From Haloglomus irregulare (GTDB taxonomy: Archaea; Halobacteriota; Halobacteria; Halobacteriales; Haloarculaceae), in assembly GCF_007421925.1 (NCBI RefSeq), contig NZ_QMDX01000004.1:124001-188000 (forward strand): DNA of 64,000 bases. The letters are read 5' to 3'. Shown piece after piece: positions 1 to 11,216 of the stretch. How positions within the stretch are numbered: the stretch's first letter is position 1; every line of letters begins with the position of its first letter. The notes under the pieces are model-generated. The model was given only the letters and a program-made list of their open reading frames with translations, did no database searches and was not told where the DNA came from. The position numbers and the translations under genes were made by a program.

Positions 1-156
1 GTCGAGGCCGAATAACCCCAAAATTCGCCGCAGTTCGGTTCACGTCATATCGCTGAATGGTTGTTGTCCACGGGACAGGGATGAACCGGTGCCACGCGGG
101 CCCGCCATGGACGGGGAGTCGAAACCCTTAGTGGCGGGTCAGTCGCATGCCAGGGC

Positions 157-438
157 ATGAGCGATTCCGAGTCCGTCGACCCCGAGGAGGTCCGCCACGT
201 GGCCGGCCTGGCCCGTGTCGACCTCGACGAGGCGGAGGTCGAGCGGTTCGCCGACCAGTTCGGCGACATCCTGTCGTACTTCGACGCGCTGGACGAGGTG
301 CCCGAGACCGACCGCGAGGCCGACCTCGCCAACGTGTTCCGCGCCGACGAGGTCCGCGAGGGGCTCACCCAGGCGGAGGCGCTCCGGAACGCCTCGGACA
401 GCGAGGACGGCCGGTTCAAGGGCCCGCGGGTGGGCTGA
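157..438 (+). CDS. gatC: Asp/Glu-tRNA amidotransferase subunit C (GatC)
   Basis: This 93-residue protein is the small structural subunit of the GatCAB complex, which converts mis-acylated Glu-tRNA(Gln)/Asp-tRNA(Asn) to Gln-/Asn-tRNA in the cytoplasm. Visible family marks are the N-terminal EEVRHVAGLARVDL helix, the central DILSYFDALDEV segment and the C-terminal EALRNAS element. The length is typical. It overlaps gatA by the 4-base ATGA, so the two are translationally coupled. A TATA-like CCCTTAGTG lies about 30 nt before the ATG, which supports this start. gatB is not in the window. Confidence 0.95.
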   Translation: MSDSESVDPEEVRHVAGLARVDLDEAEVERFADQFGDILSYFDALDEVPETDREADLANVFRADEVREGLTQAEALRNASDSEDGRFKGPRVG

Positions 439-1793
439 TGGCGGCCGAGAACCCCCCTGGCGACGGCCGCCTCGTCCCCGACGACTTCGACGACGACCAC
501 GCCGCCTTCCTGACCGTCCAGCGGGTCGCAGGGGCCGACGACGGCCCGCTCGACGGCGCGACCGTCGCGGTCAAGGACAACATCTCCACGGCCGACATCC
601 GCACGACCTGCGGGTCCGCGATGCTGGCCGACTACGTGCCGCCCTACGACGCGACGGTCGTCGAGCGCCTGAAGACCGCGGGCGCGACCGTCGTCGGCAA
701 GACGAACATGGACGAGTTCGGGATGGGGACGACCACCGAGACCAGCGCCTTCGGCCCGACCGACAACCCGACCGCACCGGGGCGGGTCCCCGGGGGCTCC
801 TCGGGCGGGTCCGCCGCCGCCGTCGCCGCCGGCCAGGTCGACTACGCGCTCGGGAGCGACACCGGCGGCTCCATCCGCTGCCCGGCCGCGTTCTGTGGCG
901 TCGTCGGTATCAAGCCGACGTACGGGCTCGTCTCCCGCTACGGGCTGGTGGCGTACGCCAACTCGCTGGAGCAGATCGGTCCCATCGCCCGCGACGTGGC
1001 GGGTGCGGCCGCCCTCCTCGACGCCATCGCTGGCCCGGACGAGCACGACGCCACGACCCGCCACGACACCCGGGAGGACCTGGACGTCGACGGCCACCCG
1101 GCCGACGCGACGAGCTACGCCGATGCCGCCGGCGGAGGCATCGACGGGCTCTCCGTCGGCGTGGTCACGGACCTCGTGGAGGGCGCCGACGAGGCCGTCG
1201 TCGAGCGGTTCGAGGCCGCCCTGGACGACCTCCGGGCCGCGGGCGCGACCGTCCACGAGGTCTCGCTGCCCTCGGTCGAGACCGCCGTCCAGGCCTACTA
1301 CGTCATCGCGATGAGCGAGGCCTCTTCCAACCTCGCGCGGTTCGACGGCGTCCGCTACGGCCAGTCCGGCGGCTACGACGGCGACTGGAACGAGTCGTTC
1401 GCGACGGCCCGCGAGGCGGGGTTCGGCGAGGAGGTCAAGCGCCGCGTGTTGCTCGGCACCTACGCCCTCTCGGCGGGCTACCACGACAAGTACTACAGGC
1501 AGGCCCAGGACGCCCGTGCCTGGCTGAAGCAGGACTTCGACGAGGCGTTCGAGACCGCCGACGTCCTCGCCTCGCCGACGATGCCGGTGCCGCCGTTCGA
1601 GCTCGGCGAGTCGCTGGACGACCCGCTCCGGATGTATCTCGCGGACGCGAACACCGTTCCCGTCAACCTCGCGAACCTGCCCGCCATCTCGGTCCCGGCG
1701 GGCGAGACCGACCGCGGCCCGGCCGCGCTCCAGCTGATCGGCCCGGCGTTCGGCGAGGAGAGGCTCGTCCGCGCCGGCAGCGCGCTGGAGTGA
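438..1793 (+). CDS. gatA: Asp/Glu-tRNA amidotransferase subunit A (GatA)
   Basis: This 451-residue amidase subunit hydrolyses glutamine to supply ammonia for tRNA-dependent amidation. The amidase-signature catalytic triad elements are present: Lys in VAVKDNIS, the cis-Ser in GGSSGGSAAA and the nucleophilic Ser in DTGGSIRCPA. These are followed by VGIKPTYGLVSRYGL and a typical C-terminus (LANLPAISVPAG). The start is the ATG that overlaps the gatC stop (ATGA). Longer in-frame extensions upstream run antisense-like through gatC and are not credible. The length is slightly under bacterial GatA, as usual for haloarchaea. Confidence 0.95.
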   Translation: MAAENPPGDGRLVPDDFDDDHAAFLTVQRVAGADDGPLDGATVAVKDNISTADIRTTCGSAMLADYVPPYDATVVERLKTAGATVVGKTNMDEFGMGTTTETSAFGPTDNPTAPGRVPGGSSGGSAAAVAAGQVDYALGSDTGGSIRCPAAFCGVVGIKPTYGLVSRYGLVAYANSLEQIGPIARDVAGAAALLDAIAGPDEHDATTRHDTREDLDVDGHPADATSYADAAGGGIDGLSVGVVTDLVEGADEAVVERFEAALDDLRAAGATVHEVSLPSVETAVQAYYVIAMSEASSNLARFDGVRYGQSGGYDGDWNESFATAREAGFGEEVKRRVLLGTYALSAGYHDKYYRQAQDARAWLKQDFDEAFETADVLASPTMPVPPFELGESLDDPLRMYLADANTVPVNLANLPAISVPAGETDRGPAALQLIGPAFGEERLVRAGSALE

Positions 1794-1808
1794 CGGGCGC
1801 TCGAGGAT

Positions 1809-2144
1809 TCAGCCGCTCAGATACCGCTCCTCGAACGTCTCGTCGTCCATCAGCAGGTAGCGTGCCGCGTCGATGAGCGCCAGCAGCGCCGGGATGAGCG
1901 TCCAGAAGAAGAGCAGGTAGAGTCCGCCCTGGGCCCTCTGCCCGAGGTAGAACTTGTGGATGCCGAAGACGCCGAACACGAGCGCCAGCAGCGCCGCGAT
2001 GAGCTTCTTGTCGCTCGCCGCACGCCCCGGCGGGTCCCTCAGCCGGACGCCGCACTCGGGACAGATCTCCGCGGCCTGTTTGATGACCTCGCCACAGGAG
2101 GAGCAGTACTGCTCGTCGGGACCAGGGGAGCGGCTCGTGCTCAC
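1809..2144 (-). CDS. Zinc-ribbon TM2 domain membrane protein
   Basis: This 111-residue membrane protein has an N-terminal zinc ribbon (CSSCG...CPECG, residues about 14-32). A TM2 domain follows: two hydrophobic helices joined by a short turn, preceded by the typical FGIHKFYLGQ motif (about residues 61-70). TM2 proteins are small and widespread, with no firm biochemical role. The start chosen is a GTG 12 codons before the ribbon; no ATG is available close by. It is convergent with gatA. Confidence 0.8.
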   Translation of the reverse strand: MSTSRSPGPDEQYCSSCGEVIKQAAEICPECGVRLRDPPGRAASDKKLIAALLALVFGVFGIHKFYLGQRAQGGLYLLFFWTLIPALLALIDAARYLLMDDETFEERYLSG

Positions 2145-2423
2145 GGCGGTCGAGACGCGGCCCCGGGTCGAAAGCGTGTCGGCCGGTGGCTCCCCCGACG
2201 GATGCCCTCCATCAGCGAGGCCGACCGCGACGGCGACCGACGACACATCGAGGGCCCCCCGTGGCCGCGATGGCCGCTCACGGGGGACGGACTGCCGGCT
2301 AGTACCGCCGGTTCGTGATGGTGCGACACGCCGTGCGCCGGGTGATGGCCCCGAGCCGTGGGCTAAAGCTCCCGGGATAGACCGGCAAGGTTGAAACCGG
2401 AGCCGAGCGAAGACGGAACCGGT

Positions 2424-4097
<1,674 letters not shown>

Positions 4098-4183
4098 AGC
4101 GGCCCCACCGGTGACCGACGGTGCCGGTCATCGGACGCCGCTGCCGTGCGGTTCTTGTTGCTCGCGGTCCAATGGTGGAACGT

Positions 4184-5338
4184 ATGGAACTCAACCTGCT
4201 GGACGCGAGCCTGATTCCCGAACACGCCCGCGACATCAAGGCCGAGGCTCGCGAGTTCGCCCAGGAGCATATCGCCCCTAACGCCGAGACGTACTACGAG
4301 AGCGGGGAGTACCCCTGGGAGGTGCTGGAGGCTGGCATGGACGCCGGGCTGGTGGCCGCCGACGTGCCCGAAGAGTACGGCGGCCGTGGCTGGGACCTCT
4401 ACCAGATCCTCGCGGCCGCCGAGGAGTTCTACCGGGCGGACGCGGGTATCGGGCTCACGCTCCAGCTCGCCTCCTTCGGGACCGAGATGCTCGCCGAGTA
4501 CGGCACCGAGGCGCAGAAGGAATCGTACCTCGGCCCGGTCGGCCGCCACGAGCAGATCACCGGGCTGGCGGTCTCGGAGCCGGAGACCGGCTCCGACCTC
4601 GCCGGGATGACCACGGCCGCCGAGAAGGACGGCGACGAGTGGGTCATCGACGGCGAGAAGTACTGGGTCGGGAACGGCGTCGAGGCCGACTGGGTCACCC
4701 TCTACGCGAAGACCGGTGACGACCCGGACAACCGCTACGGCAACTACTCCATGTTCATCGTGCCGACCGACGCCCCGGGGTACGAGGCCGAGCATATCCC
4801 CGAGAAGATGGGGATGCGTGCCTCCAAGCAGGCCCACATAACGATGAACGGCTGCCGGATTCCCGAGGAGAACCTCATCGGCACGGAGGGCGCGGGCTTC
4901 TACATGCTGGCTGACTTCTTCAACCACGGCCGCGTCGTGGTCGGGGGACAGGGCCTCGGCATCGCCGCCGCCGCCACCGAGGAGGCCTGGGAGTTCGTTC
5001 ACGGCCGGAACGCCTTCGACCGGCAGATCAACGAGTTCCAGGCGGTCCAGCATATCCTCGCGGACATGCGGCTCACCTTCGAGCAGGCGCGGTCGCTGAA
5101 CTGGCGCGCCGCCGAGAAGGTCGCCGAGGGCGAGCAGGCCGGCCTCTGGGCCTCGATGGCGAAGGTCGCCTCGACCGAGTCCGCTGTCGACTGCTCCGAG
5201 CGCGGCATGCAGCTCCACGGCGGCCGATCCATCTTCAAGGACCGCCGCATCGCCCGAACCTACCGCGACGCCCGCATCCCGGTCATCTACGAGGGCGCCA
5301 ACGAGATCCAGCGGAACCTCATCTACAGCCAGTCGTAG
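4184..5338 (+). CDS. Acyl-CoA dehydrogenase (FAD)
   Basis: This 384-residue flavoenzyme oxidises acyl-CoA to trans-2-enoyl-CoA. Family marks are AVSEPETGSDLAGM (FAD/acyl contact), the KYWVGNG strand and the C-terminal QLHGGRSIFKDRRI helix. The catalytic-base region is VIYEGANEIQRNLIY near the end. The start is one of two in-frame ATGs (4172 or 4184); 4184 has GGTGG just before it. It follows the acyl-CoA synthetase by 86 nt on the same strand and probably acts in the same pathway. An electron-transfer flavoprotein partner is not encoded nearby. Confidence 0.92.
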   Translation: MELNLLDASLIPEHARDIKAEAREFAQEHIAPNAETYYESGEYPWEVLEAGMDAGLVAADVPEEYGGRGWDLYQILAAAEEFYRADAGIGLTLQLASFGTEMLAEYGTEAQKESYLGPVGRHEQITGLAVSEPETGSDLAGMTTAAEKDGDEWVIDGEKYWVGNGVEADWVTLYAKTGDDPDNRYGNYSMFIVPTDAPGYEAEHIPEKMGMRASKQAHITMNGCRIPEENLIGTEGAGFYMLADFFNHGRVVVGGQGLGIAAAATEEAWEFVHGRNAFDRQINEFQAVQHILADMRLTFEQARSLNWRAAEKVAEGEQAGLWASMAKVASTESAVDCSERGMQLHGGRSIFKDRRIARTYRDARIPVIYEGANEIQRNLIYSQS

Positions 5339-5549
5339 GATCCGCGAGTAAGCCCCCCGGTCGGCGGGCGCTCCCGTTGCCGGATAAACTCGTAATGTTC
5401 GCTATTGGCGGTCAAAACGGGGCTATCGGGGACTGATGACCGGATATCTGAACTGCGTAGCGGCCGTGCCGACAAGCCCCCGGGCACGCGACGATACCGA
5501 CGCGACCGCTCCCCACAATCCTCTTTGCGATCCGCCGGCACCCGCAGAT

Positions 5550-6200
5550 ATGCGGTACGTCGACTTCCTGCTCATCCCGAAGGAACGGCATCTCCACCCG
5601 GCGACCGCCGCCATCGCCGCGGACCCCGGCGTCAGTCTCGAGGCGATCCACCACTTCAACGTCCTCGAGGACGGCACCGCGGTCGTCCTGATGGAGTTCT
5701 CCGGCGGGGTCGACCGGCTGGACGCGCTGGTCGGCGACAACCCGGACGTGCTCTCGTACGACCCCTCGGCCTCCGAGCAGGGGGCATTCGTCTACAGCCG
5801 CGTCACCGCCGACGAGGAGCTCCAGCAGCTGTACAGCGTCCCTCGGCGGCGGGAACTCGTCCTCGACACGCCGATGCGGTACACGGACCGCGGCGCGCTG
5901 GAGGTCCGGGCCATCGGCAACCAGCGTGCCATTCGCGAGGCCATCGAGGACGTCCCCGACGGGCTGACGCTGAAGTTCATCTCCACGGGTGAGTACGACC
6001 CCGACCGGCCCGAGAGCGAGGACCAGTTGACCGAGCGCCAGCGCGAGATCCTCCGCACCGCTGTCGAGATGGGCTACTACGAGGAGCCCCGGGAGACCAA
6101 CTACCAGGAGCTCGCGGCGGAGCTCGACCTCTCCTCCGGGACCGTCGGCGAACACCTCCGGAAGATCGAGTCGACGGTGCTCAAGCGGCTCGTACCCTGA
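5550..6200 (+). CDS. Bat-type HTH-10 transcriptional regulator
   Basis: This 216-residue haloarchaeal regulator has an N-terminal sensor-like alpha/beta region starting MRYVDFLLIP. Its C-terminal HTH_10 domain begins QLTERQREILRTAVEMGYYE (about 155-174) and continues LAAELDLSSGTVGEHLRKIE. The domain is that of the bacterio-opsin activator family, which binds DNA near target promoters. The ATG at 5550 is chosen because homologous Bat-like proteins begin with this M-R-Y-V-D type segment. The ligand and target genes cannot be told, although the fatty-acid genes upstream are obvious candidates. Confidence 0.85.
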   Translation: MRYVDFLLIPKERHLHPATAAIAADPGVSLEAIHHFNVLEDGTAVVLMEFSGGVDRLDALVGDNPDVLSYDPSASEQGAFVYSRVTADEELQQLYSVPRRRELVLDTPMRYTDRGALEVRAIGNQRAIREAIEDVPDGLTLKFISTGEYDPDRPESEDQLTERQREILRTAVEMGYYEEPRETNYQELAAELDLSSGTVGEHLRKIESTVLKRLVP

Positions 6201-6210
6201 ACGGGCAGCC

Positions 6211-6575
6211 TCAGCTGTAGATCCCGTCGATCTACTCGCCGAACCCCTCGCAGATGGCGCGACGTTTCCTCTTCATCGACGGGGTGAGGTAGTCGTTCTC
6301 GGCGGTCCACTCCTCGGGGACGAGCCGGAACTGCTTGATGCGGGAGTGCTTCGGGACCCCCTCGTTGACACGGCCGACCTCCTCCCCGATGTACTCGCGA
6401 ACGCGGTCGTCCTCGCAGACCCCCTCGGGGTCCCCGGGCAGGTCGATGCCCTCCGTCTCGGCCCAGCGCCGGACCTACTCGAAGTTCGGCACGACCGAGC
6501 GCCGATGAACTTCTCGTCGTCGCCGGTCACCTCGTCGTCGTACTCGCCCTCGGTTCGGAGCCAGTCCGGCTCCAC
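6211..6575 (-). pseudogene. Remnant of a long-chain acyl-CoA ligase (FadD15-like C-terminus)
   Basis: Read on the minus strand, the pieces spell the C-terminal end of a long-chain fatty-acid--CoA ligase: DDEKFIGAL, then VVPNFE, VRRWAETEGIDLPGD, KHSRIKQFRLVPEEWTAEN and LTPSMKRKRRAICEGFGE. One base is inserted between FIGAL and VVPNF. Two in-frame TAG codons, each one G-to-T change from GAG, interrupt it after PNFE and before the final IDGIYS. The N-terminal four fifths of the gene are missing. It is a decayed copy, not an expressed enzyme. Its 5' limit is approximate. Confidence 0.75.
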
Positions 6576-6769
6576 CTGCCCGCGGCCGATGGTCCCGGCA
6601 GGGTCCTGCGTTGCTATCCGCGGCTTGCCCGCCCGGGCGTGGTATTCTGACGGTTCCGAATCCCGTGTTCCGTCGAGCGGAGGCCGCTATCGGCCGCTCG
6701 CCGGCGGTAGCGGGTCCCGGGGTCGTGACCCGGCGCCGGAGCGGCGGGCGCGCTCGGACGAGCGCGTCC

Positions 6770-7024
6770 TCAGAAGTAGTCCTGCTCTTCCATCCCCTCG
6801 ATGAGGGCGTCGACAAGCTCGTCGACGGAGTCGTAGGGGTATTCGGCCTGTCCGGATGCCTCCTGGTTGAGCTCCATCGCGGTGATGGTCTCGTCCCCGA
6901 TCTCGAACGTCGTGCCGGGGCCATTGGGGAGGGCCGGCACGAGGTCCATCGGGCTGTTGACCGGGTAGTCGGCACCCTCGAACGCTTCGGTGAACTGCTG
7001 ACGGACGTTCTCTCTGTCTGTCAT
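6770..7024 (-). CDS. MTH865 family small protein
   Basis: This 84-residue acidic protein matches the MTH865-like family. It starts MTDRENVRQQFTEAFEGADY, then has the hallmark NSPMDLVPALPNGPGTTFE and ends in a short helix with VDALIEGMEEQDYF. The family has a small EF-hand-like fold and no known reaction. A TATA-like GATAAGGATA lies about 27-35 nt before the ATG, consistent with a leaderless transcript. It is divergent from rqcH. Confidence 0.88.
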   Translation of the reverse strand: MTDRENVRQQFTEAFEGADYPVNSPMDLVPALPNGPGTTFEIGDETITAMELNQEASGQAEYPYDSVDELVDALIEGMEEQDYF

Positions 7025-7177
7025 AGCAGGCGGTGAGTCGTGTCGCGCAGTCGTATCCTTATCGCCTGTCAACTGCGGGCTTTTTAATCCCGGGCCCGCG
7101 GGAGCCGCGGCGGTCGGCCGCGGGCGCCCGGAACCGGGACCCGACACGCCTATCCGAACGACCGCCGCACGACGGAC

Positions 7178-9331
7178 ATGGAGCAGAAACGCGCCCTGAC
7201 CAGCGTGGACTGCGCGGCGCTGGTCCGCGAACTCCGGAGCTACCGGGGGGCCAAACTGGACAAGGCCTACCTGTACGAGGACGACCTCGTCCGGCTGAAG
7301 CTACGCGATTTCGACGTCGGGCGACTGGAGCTGCTGGCGGAGGTCCGGGACCCGAAGCGCATCCATCTCGCCGACCCCGAGCGGGTGCCCGACGCGCCGG
7401 GGCGGCCGCCGAACTTCGCGATGATGCTGCGCAACCGGCTGTCGGGCGCCGACCTCGCCGACGTGCGGCAGTTCGAGTTCGACCGCATCATCAGCGTCGA
7501 GTTCGAGCGCGAGGACGCCAACACCACGCTCGTCTTCGAGCTGTTCGGCGACGGCAACGTGGCCGTCCTCGACGCCGAGCGGGAGGTCGTCTCCTCGCTG
7601 GACACGGTCCGGCTCAAGTCCCGCACCGTCGCGCCGGGGTCGACCTACGGGTTCCCCGACTCCCGGTTCGACCCGCTGGAGACGACCCGCGACGCCTTCG
7701 CCCGCCGGATGGAGAGTTCGGACACGGACCTCGTCCGGACGCTGGCCACCCAGCTCAACTTCGGCGGCCTCTGGGGCGAGGAGTTGTGCGCGCGGGCCGG
7801 CGTCGAGAAGGTGCTCGACATCGCCGAGGCCGACCGCGAGCAGTACGACGCGCTGTTCGACGCCTGGGACCGCCTCCGGGGCCGCATCAAGGAGGGCGAC
7901 TTCGACCCCCGCGTCTACACCGAGGCCGTCGAGGACGCCGCGGACGACGGCGACGAGGAGGTCCCCCGACGCGTGGTCGACGTGACGCCCGTCCCGATGG
8001 CCGAGCACGAGGCCGCGGACCTCCACGCGGAGGCGTTCGACTCGTTCAACGACGCGCTGGCGGCCTACTTCCACCGGCTGACGCACGAGTCCGTCGGCGA
8101 GGGCGAGGGCGGCGGGGGCGGCCGTGACCGCCCGGACTTCGAGTCCGAGATCGCCAAGCACGAGCGCATCATCGAGCAGCAGGAGGGTGCCATCGGGAAG
8201 TTCGAGGAGCAGGCCGAACGGGAGCGGGAGAAGGCCGAACTCCTCTACGCCAACTACGACCTCGTCGACGAGGTGCTGTCGACGGTGCGGGAGGCCCGCG
8301 AGGCGGACCGCTCCTGGGAGGAGATCGAGGCGCGGTTCGCCGAGGGCGCCGAGCAGGGGATCACCGCAGCCGAGGCCGTCGTCGACGTGAACGGGGCCGA
8401 GGGCACCGTCACCCTCGAGCTGGACGACCATCGCGTCGAACTGGAGCCCGACGCCGGCGTCGAGCGGAACGCCGACCGGCTCTACACCGAGGCCAAGCGC
8501 GTCGCCGAGAAGAGGGCGGGCGCACTCGCCGCCATCGAGGACACCCGCGAGGACTTAGCGGAGGTGAAACGTCGCCGGGAGGAGTGGTCGACGGACGATG
8601 ACGAGCCGTCCGAGGAGGAGGCGGAGGAGACGAGCGACACCGACTGGCTCGACCGGAGCTCGATCCCCATCCGGAGCGACGAGGGGTGGTTCGAACGGTT
8701 CCGCTGGTTCCGCACCTCCGACGACTTCCTCGTCATCGGCGGCCGCAACGCCGACCAGAACGAGGAGCTCGTCAAGAAGTACATGGACAACAGCGATCTG
8801 TTCTTCCACACCCAGGCTCACGGTGGCCCCGTGACCGTGCTGAAGGCGACGGGCCCCAGCGAGGCCGCGACGGACGTGGATATCCCCGACCGCTCGAAGC
8901 GTGAGGCCGCACAGTTCGCCGTCGCCTACTCCTCCGTCTGGAAGGACGGGCGCTACGCCGGCGACGCGTACATGGTCGACCCGGACCAGGTGTCGAAGAC
9001 CCCCGAATCCGGCGAGTACCTGGAGAAGGGCGGGTTCGCGGTCCGGGGTGACCGCACCTACTTCGAGGACGTCGAGACCGAGGTGGCCGTCGGCATCCAG
9101 GTCGAGCCGGAGTCCCGGGTCGTCGGGGGGCCGCCCGAGCCCATCGAGGAGCGGACCGTGACCAGCGTCCGCCTCGAACCCGGCCGGTACGCCCAGAACG
9201 ACATCGCGAAGATGGTCTACCGGGAGTTCCGCGAGCGGTTCACCGACCAGTCGTTCGTCCGCAAGGTGGCCAGCGCCGACCGCGTTCAGGAGTTCTGCCC
9301 GCCCGGCGGCTCTACGATGGTCGACCAGTAG
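7178..9331 (+). CDS. rqcH: Ribosome rescue protein RqcH (NFACT family)
   Basis: This 717-residue homologue of Rqc2/NEMF/RqcH binds stalled large ribosomal subunits carrying peptidyl-tRNA and directs C-terminal tailing. The NFACT-N domain starts MEQKRALTSVDCAALVREL. A middle helical part with an acidic coiled coil spans about 320-480. The NFACT-R (DUF814) domain begins near WFERFRWFRTSDDFLVIGG and runs through FFHTQAHGGPVTVLKA. The length is typical of archaeal members. The ATG has a TATA-like CCTATCC about 27 nt upstream. It lies near pelA, which also deals with stalled ribosomes. Confidence 0.93.
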   Translation: MEQKRALTSVDCAALVRELRSYRGAKLDKAYLYEDDLVRLKLRDFDVGRLELLAEVRDPKRIHLADPERVPDAPGRPPNFAMMLRNRLSGADLADVRQFEFDRIISVEFEREDANTTLVFELFGDGNVAVLDAEREVVSSLDTVRLKSRTVAPGSTYGFPDSRFDPLETTRDAFARRMESSDTDLVRTLATQLNFGGLWGEELCARAGVEKVLDIAEADREQYDALFDAWDRLRGRIKEGDFDPRVYTEAVEDAADDGDEEVPRRVVDVTPVPMAEHEAADLHAEAFDSFNDALAAYFHRLTHESVGEGEGGGGGRDRPDFESEIAKHERIIEQQEGAIGKFEEQAEREREKAELLYANYDLVDEVLSTVREAREADRSWEEIEARFAEGAEQGITAAEAVVDVNGAEGTVTLELDDHRVELEPDAGVERNADRLYTEAKRVAEKRAGALAAIEDTREDLAEVKRRREEWSTDDDEPSEEEAEETSDTDWLDRSSIPIRSDEGWFERFRWFRTSDDFLVIGGRNADQNEELVKKYMDNSDLFFHTQAHGGPVTVLKATGPSEAATDVDIPDRSKREAAQFAVAYSSVWKDGRYAGDAYMVDPDQVSKTPESGEYLEKGGFAVRGDRTYFEDVETEVAVGIQVEPESRVVGGPPEPIEERTVTSVRLEPGRYAQNDIAKMVYREFRERFTDQSFVRKVASADRVQEFCPPGGSTMVDQ

Positions 9332-9396
9332 GTGACTCGCCGCCGTGTCGCCTGTAAGCCCCGCTCCACGCACAGCTATCACCTCCGTCGACGTAG

Positions 9397-9874
9397 ATGA
9401 TCCAGCTGTCGTTCCTGCCCGTTCCGATGGTCCTCGTGCTCGGGTACGGGGCGCGGGTGCGCCGCGAGTCCGTCGCGGACCCCGGGACCGAGTCCGCACC
9501 CGTCTTCGACGGGGGACCTGCTCGCCGACGGCCTGAAGCAGCTCGCCGCCGCAGTCATCTACCTCCTGCTCCCGGCAGCGTTGACCTTCGTCGCCGTGTC
9601 CGGAAAGGTCGGTGACGCCTTCGCGTTCGGTCGGATGGGCGCGCTGGTGACGACCCGAGCGTACGCGGTCCGCTGGGCCGTCGCGCTCGGCGTGCTCGTT
9701 CCGGGCGGCGCCGTCGCGGGTGTCCTCGGTGCGACCGGCATCGGCGTGGTCGCCCCGTTCGTGACGTTCTACGCGACCGTCTCGGCGTACTACCTGTACG
9801 GCGGCGCGGTCGGCGTCATCGCGCCCACGGCCGAGGGGAGCGGCTCCGACTCCGCCGTCCGTCCCGCGGCCTGA
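9397..9874 (+). pseudogene. DUF4013 membrane protein, frameshifted
   Basis: The first frame encodes a hydrophobic segment ending SAPVFDG. The next part, DLLADGLKQLAAAVIYLLLP and onward, lies in another frame and continues to a stop at 9872-9874 through two or three more membrane helices. Joining the frames by removing one G from the GGGGG run at 9511-9515 restores the typical DUF4013 core. The N-terminus is also short. It is either a decayed gene or a homopolymer sequencing error. The downstream half alone is a 97-residue hydrophobic ORF. Confidence 0.7.
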
Positions 9875-10134
9875 GTCGCCGGAACGGCAAACGGACCCGC
9901 CTGCTCCTGGAACTACCGTTGAAGACCCGTCTCCCAACACGTGAACCGTCTACAACCGGGAAGTAGGTCCGGTGAGCCGTTCGGAAACCGCTACCGGTCT
10001 CAGTCGGTTGAGGGGTGACCACGGCACGGGTCTCCGGCGTGGTCGGCTCCGCGTGCGACGAGCCGGGGTGACCCCGACACCGAAACGGCGGCCGGGAACG
10101 GCAGGGTCTTTGCGGCCGCCCGCCGAGTCCGGGT

Positions 10135-11202
10135 ATGCGAATACAGGACCGCCACGCCGTCGGCGAGGGGCGCGAGCGAATCGAGGTGGTCCCCGAGAGC
10201 CTGGACGACCTGTGGCATCTCACCTACGTCATCGAGCCCGGCGACGAGGTGGGGGGTGACACGACCCGACGCATCCAGCGCAACGACGACCAGATGCGCG
10301 ACACCGGCGGCGAGCGCGAACACATGTACGTCACCATCCAGGTCGAGGACGTGGAGTTCGCGAAGTTCGCCAACCGGCTCCGCGTCGGCGGCGAGATCGC
10401 CGACTGCTCGCGCGAGGACCAGCTCGGCCTCCACCACACGCTCAACGTCGAGGAACTGACCGAGATCGAGATCACCAAGCGCTGGAAGAGCGACCAGCTC
10501 GAGCGGCTACAGGAGGCGGTCGAGGCCGCCGAGAACCCGGACGTCGTCATCGCCACCGTCGAGGAGGGCGAGGCCTACGTCCACACCGTCGCGCAGTACG
10601 GCGTCGAGGAGCGCGCCGGCATCACGGCGACGACCGGGAAAGGTGAGTACGCCCAGCCACGGGAGGGGCTGTTCGCGGAGCTGACGGACGTGCTCGTGCG
10701 GACGGATGCCGACGCGGTCATCCTCGCCGGCCCCGGGTTCACCAAGCAGGACGCCCTGGAGTACATCGAGGAGGAGGCCCCCGAGGTGGCCGAGCGGGTC
10801 ACGACCGTCGACACCTCCGGTGTGGGCGACCGCGGCGTCCACGAGGTCCTCAAGCGCGGTGCCGTCGAGGAGGTACAGGCCGAGACCCGCATCGCAGAGG
10901 AAGCCGAGTACATCGACGAGCTGATGGACCGTATCGGGCAGGGTCACGAGGCCGCCTACGGTGTCGAGAACGTGATGGAGGCCGCCGAGTTCGGCGCCAT
11001 CGACGAACTGCTCATCCTCGACGAGCGGCTGCGCGTCGAGCGCGCCGGCGAGGGGGACTGGGAGGCCGACGCCAACGACCTCGTGGAGACGGTCGAGCAG
11101 AAGGGTGGCTCCGTGACGGTGTTCTCCAGCGAGTTCGACCCCGGGCAGCAGTTGCGGAACCTCGGCGGCGTCGCCGCGCTGTTGCGCTACCGGATCGACT
11201 GA
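10135..11202 (+). CDS. pelA: mRNA surveillance protein pelota
   Basis: This 355-residue archaeal Dom34/pelota recognises ribosomes stalled on mRNA and, with an aEF1A/Hbs1-like GTPase, releases them. The three eRF1-related domains are visible. The N-terminal Sm-like domain begins [20 protein letters not shown]. The central domain includes [20 protein letters not shown]. The C-terminal domain includes [20 protein letters not shown] and ends [13 protein letters not shown]. The length and architecture are complete. It shares its neighbourhood with rqcH, which handles the 50S product after splitting. Confidence 0.95.
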   Translation: MRIQDRHAVGEGRERIEVVPESLDDLWHLTYVIEPGDEVGGDTTRRIQRNDDQMRDTGGEREHMYVTIQVEDVEFAKFANRLRVGGEIADCSREDQLGLHHTLNVEELTEIEITKRWKSDQLERLQEAVEAAENPDVVIATVEEGEAYVHTVAQYGVEERAGITATTGKGEYAQPREGLFAELTDVLVRTDADAVILAGPGFTKQDALEYIEEEAPEVAERVTTVDTSGVGDRGVHEVLKRGAVEEVQAETRIAEEAEYIDELMDRIGQGHEAAYGVENVMEAAEFGAIDELLILDERLRVERAGEGDWEADANDLVETVEQKGGSVTVFSSEFDPGQQLRNLGGVAALLRYRID

Positions 11203-11216
11203 CGCGCTCGCCCCAC

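Noticed and set aside
6211-6575. In-frame TAG codons read as pyrrolysine
   Set aside because: There is also a frameshift and most of the gene is missing; both TAGs are single changes from conserved GAG, so decay explains them. No PylRS or tRNA-Pyl is seen.
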